DNA from: Actinomadura darangshiensis
GTDB lineage: Bacteria; Actinomycetota; Actinomycetes; Streptosporangiales; Streptosporangiaceae
Reading direction: 5' to 3'
DNA: 34,125 bases
Assembly (NCBI RefSeq): GCF_004349235.1
Contig: NZ_SMKY01000075.1
Span: forward strand, 1 to 34,125
Part shown: positions 32,275 through 34,125 of the stretch, piece after piece
Layout: each line of letters starts with the position of its first letter
Numbering within the stretch: position 1 is the first letter of the stretch
The notes under the pieces: generated by a model
Databases searched by the model: none
What the model was told of the DNA's origin: nothing
Seen by the model: the letters and a program-made list of their open reading frames with translations, nothing else
Position numbers and translations under genes: made by a program

Positions 32275-33198
32275 ATGCAGCGGCCCATGCCCACGGTGGA
32301 CGGAGTCGAGCACCGCTTCGTGGAGGCGCGCGGCGTCCGCTTCCACGTCGCCGAAGCGGGCGAGGGGCCGCCGCTGCTGTTCCTGCACGGCTTCCCCCAG
32401 CACTGGTACGCGTGGCGGCACCTGGTCCCACTTCTGGCGAACGACTACCGCCTGCTCATGCCAGACCTACGCGGTGCCGGATGGTCCGGCGCACCGTACC
32501 GCGGCTACGCCACCCGCGACCGGGCGTCCGACATCCTGGCCCTCATGGACGCCCTCGACCTCGACCGGGCCGGCCTGGTCGCACACGAATGGGGCGCCTG
32601 GGCGGCCTTCCGCCTCTGCCTGGACGCACCCGCCCGCTTCAGCCGCCTCCTCGCCATCAACATGATCCACCCATGGCCGCGCCAGCGCGCGGTCCTGCGC
32701 AACGCCTGGCGCATGTGGCACACCGCCCTATGGGAGTACCCCCTGCTCGGCGGCGCCGTCCTCCGCCACTGGCCGGCCTTCACCCGCTACCACCTGCGCC
32801 GCGGCGTCACCGACCCCTCCGCCTGGACCCGGCATGACGTCGACGAGTTCGTGGAATCCGCGCGCCACCATGCCCACGCGGGCCGCGCCCTGCACTGGCA
32901 GTACGTCCTCCGCGACATTCCGGCTCTGGCGACCGGACGGTTCAAGCGCAGGCACCTCACCGTCCCCACCACGATCCTGTTCGGCCGCGACGACTTCATG
33001 CTCGCCCCCGACATGCTCACCGGCGCCGCCGGCCACGCCGACGCCCTGGACAGCCGGACCGTCCCCGGCGGCCACTACCTTCCTAACGACAGCCCCGCGC
33101 TGGTGGCCGACACGATCCGCTCCCTCTTCCCCACCGGCGAAGAGGCGCGCCCACCGCGCACACCGCCCACAGCGGGCGCTCAGGTTCGAACAGGATGA
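32275..33198 (+). CDS. Alpha/beta hydrolase, epoxide-hydrolase/dehalogenase type, Glu at nucleophile position
   Basis: This 307-residue alpha/beta-hydrolase has the oxyanion motif HGFPQHW (38-44) and a lid domain (about 130-225, rich in Trp, Arg and His). An acidic pair D239/D240 (FGRDDF) and His267 (GGHYLPND) complete the catalytic set. The nucleophile elbow reads AHEWGAW, so residue 105 is Glu where epoxide hydrolases and haloalkane/haloacetate dehalogenases have Asp. The enzyme may therefore be altered or inactive for the classical covalent mechanism. ATG 32275 follows GGGAGG with ideal spacing; the upstream extension to 32209 has none. It overlaps the sigma factor gene by ATGA. Confidence 0.85.
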   Translation: MQRPMPTVDGVEHRFVEARGVRFHVAEAGEGPPLLFLHGFPQHWYAWRHLVPLLANDYRLLMPDLRGAGWSGAPYRGYATRDRASDILALMDALDLDRAGLVAHEWGAWAAFRLCLDAPARFSRLLAINMIHPWPRQRAVLRNAWRMWHTALWEYPLLGGAVLRHWPAFTRYHLRRGVTDPSAWTRHDVDEFVESARHHAHAGRALHWQYVLRDIPALATGRFKRRHLTVPTTILFGRDDFMLAPDMLTGAAGHADALDSRTVPGGHYLPNDSPALVADTIRSLFPTGEEARPPRTPPTAGAQVRTG

Positions 33199-33725
33199 CG
33201 GGACGGGGGGCCGGGGTGAAGGCAGAACCCGACCATGTCGCGACGCTGGTCCGGGGGGCGCAGCAGGGCGACAGCCTGGCCATGCAGGAGCTGCTCGACC
33301 TGTTGGCCCCTTACGTCGGCAGGCTCTGCGGCCCGATCGCCCTGCAGGAGGGTCCGGACGCCGCGCAGGAGACACTCATCGCCGTCTTCCGCGGGATCTC
33401 CCGCCTGCGCGACCCGGCCGCCCTCTTCGGCTGGGTGCGGGCCATAGCCGTCCGCGAGGCCGTCCGGGTCGCTCGCCGCCAGGGTGCCCCCTCGCAGCCG
33501 CTCGACCTCGACGCCGTCCCCCAACGAGGCGATCCTCAGCTCGCGTCCGACGTCCGCGACGTCCTGGACCGGCTGTCCCCCGAACACCGCGCCGTACTCG
33601 TGCTGCGCGACGTCGAGGGCCTCGACGAACGAACCGTCGGCCATCTGCTCGAAATCTCCACAGGAACGGTCAAGTCGCGCCTGCACCGGGCGCGGCGGGG
33701 CTTCCGGAAGGCATGGGGAAAATAG
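33195..33725 (+). CDS. ECF-like sigma-70 family RNA polymerase sigma factor
   Basis: This 176-residue protein has a sigma region 2 (about 25-95, including DAAQETLIAVFRGISRL and FGWVRAIAVREAVRVARR) and a sigma region 4 helix-turn-helix (about 118-172, LSPEHRAVLVLRDVEGLDERTVG, then STGTVKSRLHRARRGFRK). The length is typical for the ECF group, which directs RNA polymerase to a small regulon. ATG 33195 overlaps the hydrolase stop as ATGA; a later GTG at 33216 is possible. The next gene starts two bases after its stop. No anti-sigma factor with a membrane helix or zinc motif is seen in the window. Confidence 0.9.
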   Translation: MTGRGAGVKAEPDHVATLVRGAQQGDSLAMQELLDLLAPYVGRLCGPIALQEGPDAAQETLIAVFRGISRLRDPAALFGWVRAIAVREAVRVARRQGAPSQPLDLDAVPQRGDPQLASDVRDVLDRLSPEHRAVLVLRDVEGLDERTVGHLLEISTGTVKSRLHRARRGFRKAWGK

Positions 33726-33727
33726 CG

Positions 33728-34125
33728 ATGAACCAACCTGACTGGCCCATGGCCGACCTCGACCCCGTCAGGCGGTTGCGCATCATGGCGGAGTCCATCC
33801 CCGGCGCCACCTACGCCGAACAGGTCTTCGACAACACCTTCAGTGAAGTCTGGGCCATCGCGAGCGACCTGGAAACGGAGCTCCCCATGCTCCTCACCGA
33901 CGTCCGCACGATGCGCATCACCCGATCCGACGGCGAACACCTCGAAGCGAAGGCCATAGGCCGCCTAGGCCAACGCGCCCGCTTCGACATCGTCATGCGC
34001 CCGGGTTGGTGCTGGATGCAGAGCCGCTTCCTGCACGGCGGCCTGGCCGCGACCGCCACCTCCAAAGGCACCCGCGTTGCCTTCACCGGCGCCCTCCGCC
34101 TCCCCGGCATGGCCCTGGCCACCCC
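33728..34125 (+). CDS. SRPBCC-like protein, truncated by window end
   Basis: The reading frame starts at ATG 33728, two bases after the sigma factor stop, and stays open for 132 codons to the window end. The translated part begins MNQPDWPMADLDPVRR. It contains FDNTFSEVWAIASDLETELPML and TRSDGEHLEAKAIGRLG, a pattern of a helix after strand 1 and then antiparallel strands. That resembles polyketide-cyclase/SRPBCC ligand-binding proteins. It is clearly in the hydrolase-sigma operon. It may be a ligand-binding partner of the sigma factor, but that is inference, and the family call is tentative. Confidence 0.6.
   Translation, partial: MNQPDWPMADLDPVRRLRIMAESIPGATYAEQVFDNTFSEVWAIASDLETELPMLLTDVRTMRITRSDGEHLEAKAIGRLGQRARFDIVMRPGWCWMQSRFLHGGLAATATSKGTRVAFTGALRLPGMALAT

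Overview
The window is a high-GC, densely packed bacterial chromosome segment. By eye it is well above 65% G+C, with strong G/C third-position bias and many GTG starts. The gene families point to an actinomycete: two F420-dependent LLM oxidoreductases, DUF3159, DUF3152, an Eis-type acetyltransferase, TrkA-type CeoB/CeoC and several probable leaderless promoters. A Streptosporangiales/Thermomonosporaceae-like host (for example Actinomadura) is a reasonable guess but cannot be proved from sequence alone. No tRNA, rRNA, CRISPR array, transposase or integrase was seen, and no gene-free gap exceeds 300 bases.

Layout. 44-1324 (-) is an ArsB/NhaD-type ion transporter. 1567-3724 is an ABC ATPase plus FtsX-type permease pair, followed by a four-copy 15-bp tandem repeat that merges into the promoter of a multipass membrane protein (3835-4659). 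4727-6517 is a MurJ-family lipid II flippase. On the minus strand follow an unrecognised protein (6524-7459), an F420-type oxidoreductase (7492-8403) and a DHA2 drug exporter (8523-9989) whose promoter lies between two matched operator sites.

10131-16235 is a conserved actinobacterial block, syntenic with Mycobacterium tuberculosis Rv2694c-Rv2689c: OB-fold protein, DUF3159 protein, convergent ceoC/ceoB potassium-regulatory RCK proteins, a large APC-superfamily transporter and an m5U RNA methyltransferase. The transporter keeps the residues that line the potassium site of KimA, so the block looks like a potassium uptake and regulation unit. An Eis-like GNAT, a DUF1906 lysozyme-like protein without signal peptide, a secreted Lys/His-rich DUF11 protein and a second LLM oxidoreductase follow.

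20726-23346 is a second DHA2 exporter divergent from a TetR regulator, with two different families of palindromes between them. 23343-29124 is the most interesting stretch: a microbial-type PARG macrodomain protein, divergent from a membrane-anchored DUF3152 metalloprotease, then Hen1 and Pnkp overlapping by ATGA. Hen1/Pnkp is the bacterial RNA repair-and-immunise cassette, which seals cleaved tRNA and 2'-O-methylates the 3' end. Its proximity to an ADP-ribose hydrolase suggests a wider RNA-end/ADP-ribose repair island, which is inference.

The right end holds a zinc-ribbon protein with a His-rich tail, a translationally coupled acyl-CoA ligase and APH-type kinase pair (minus), and a divergent operon of alpha/beta hydrolase, ECF-like sigma factor and an SRPBCC-like protein cut by the window end. 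The hydrolase carries Glu where the nucleophilic Asp is expected.
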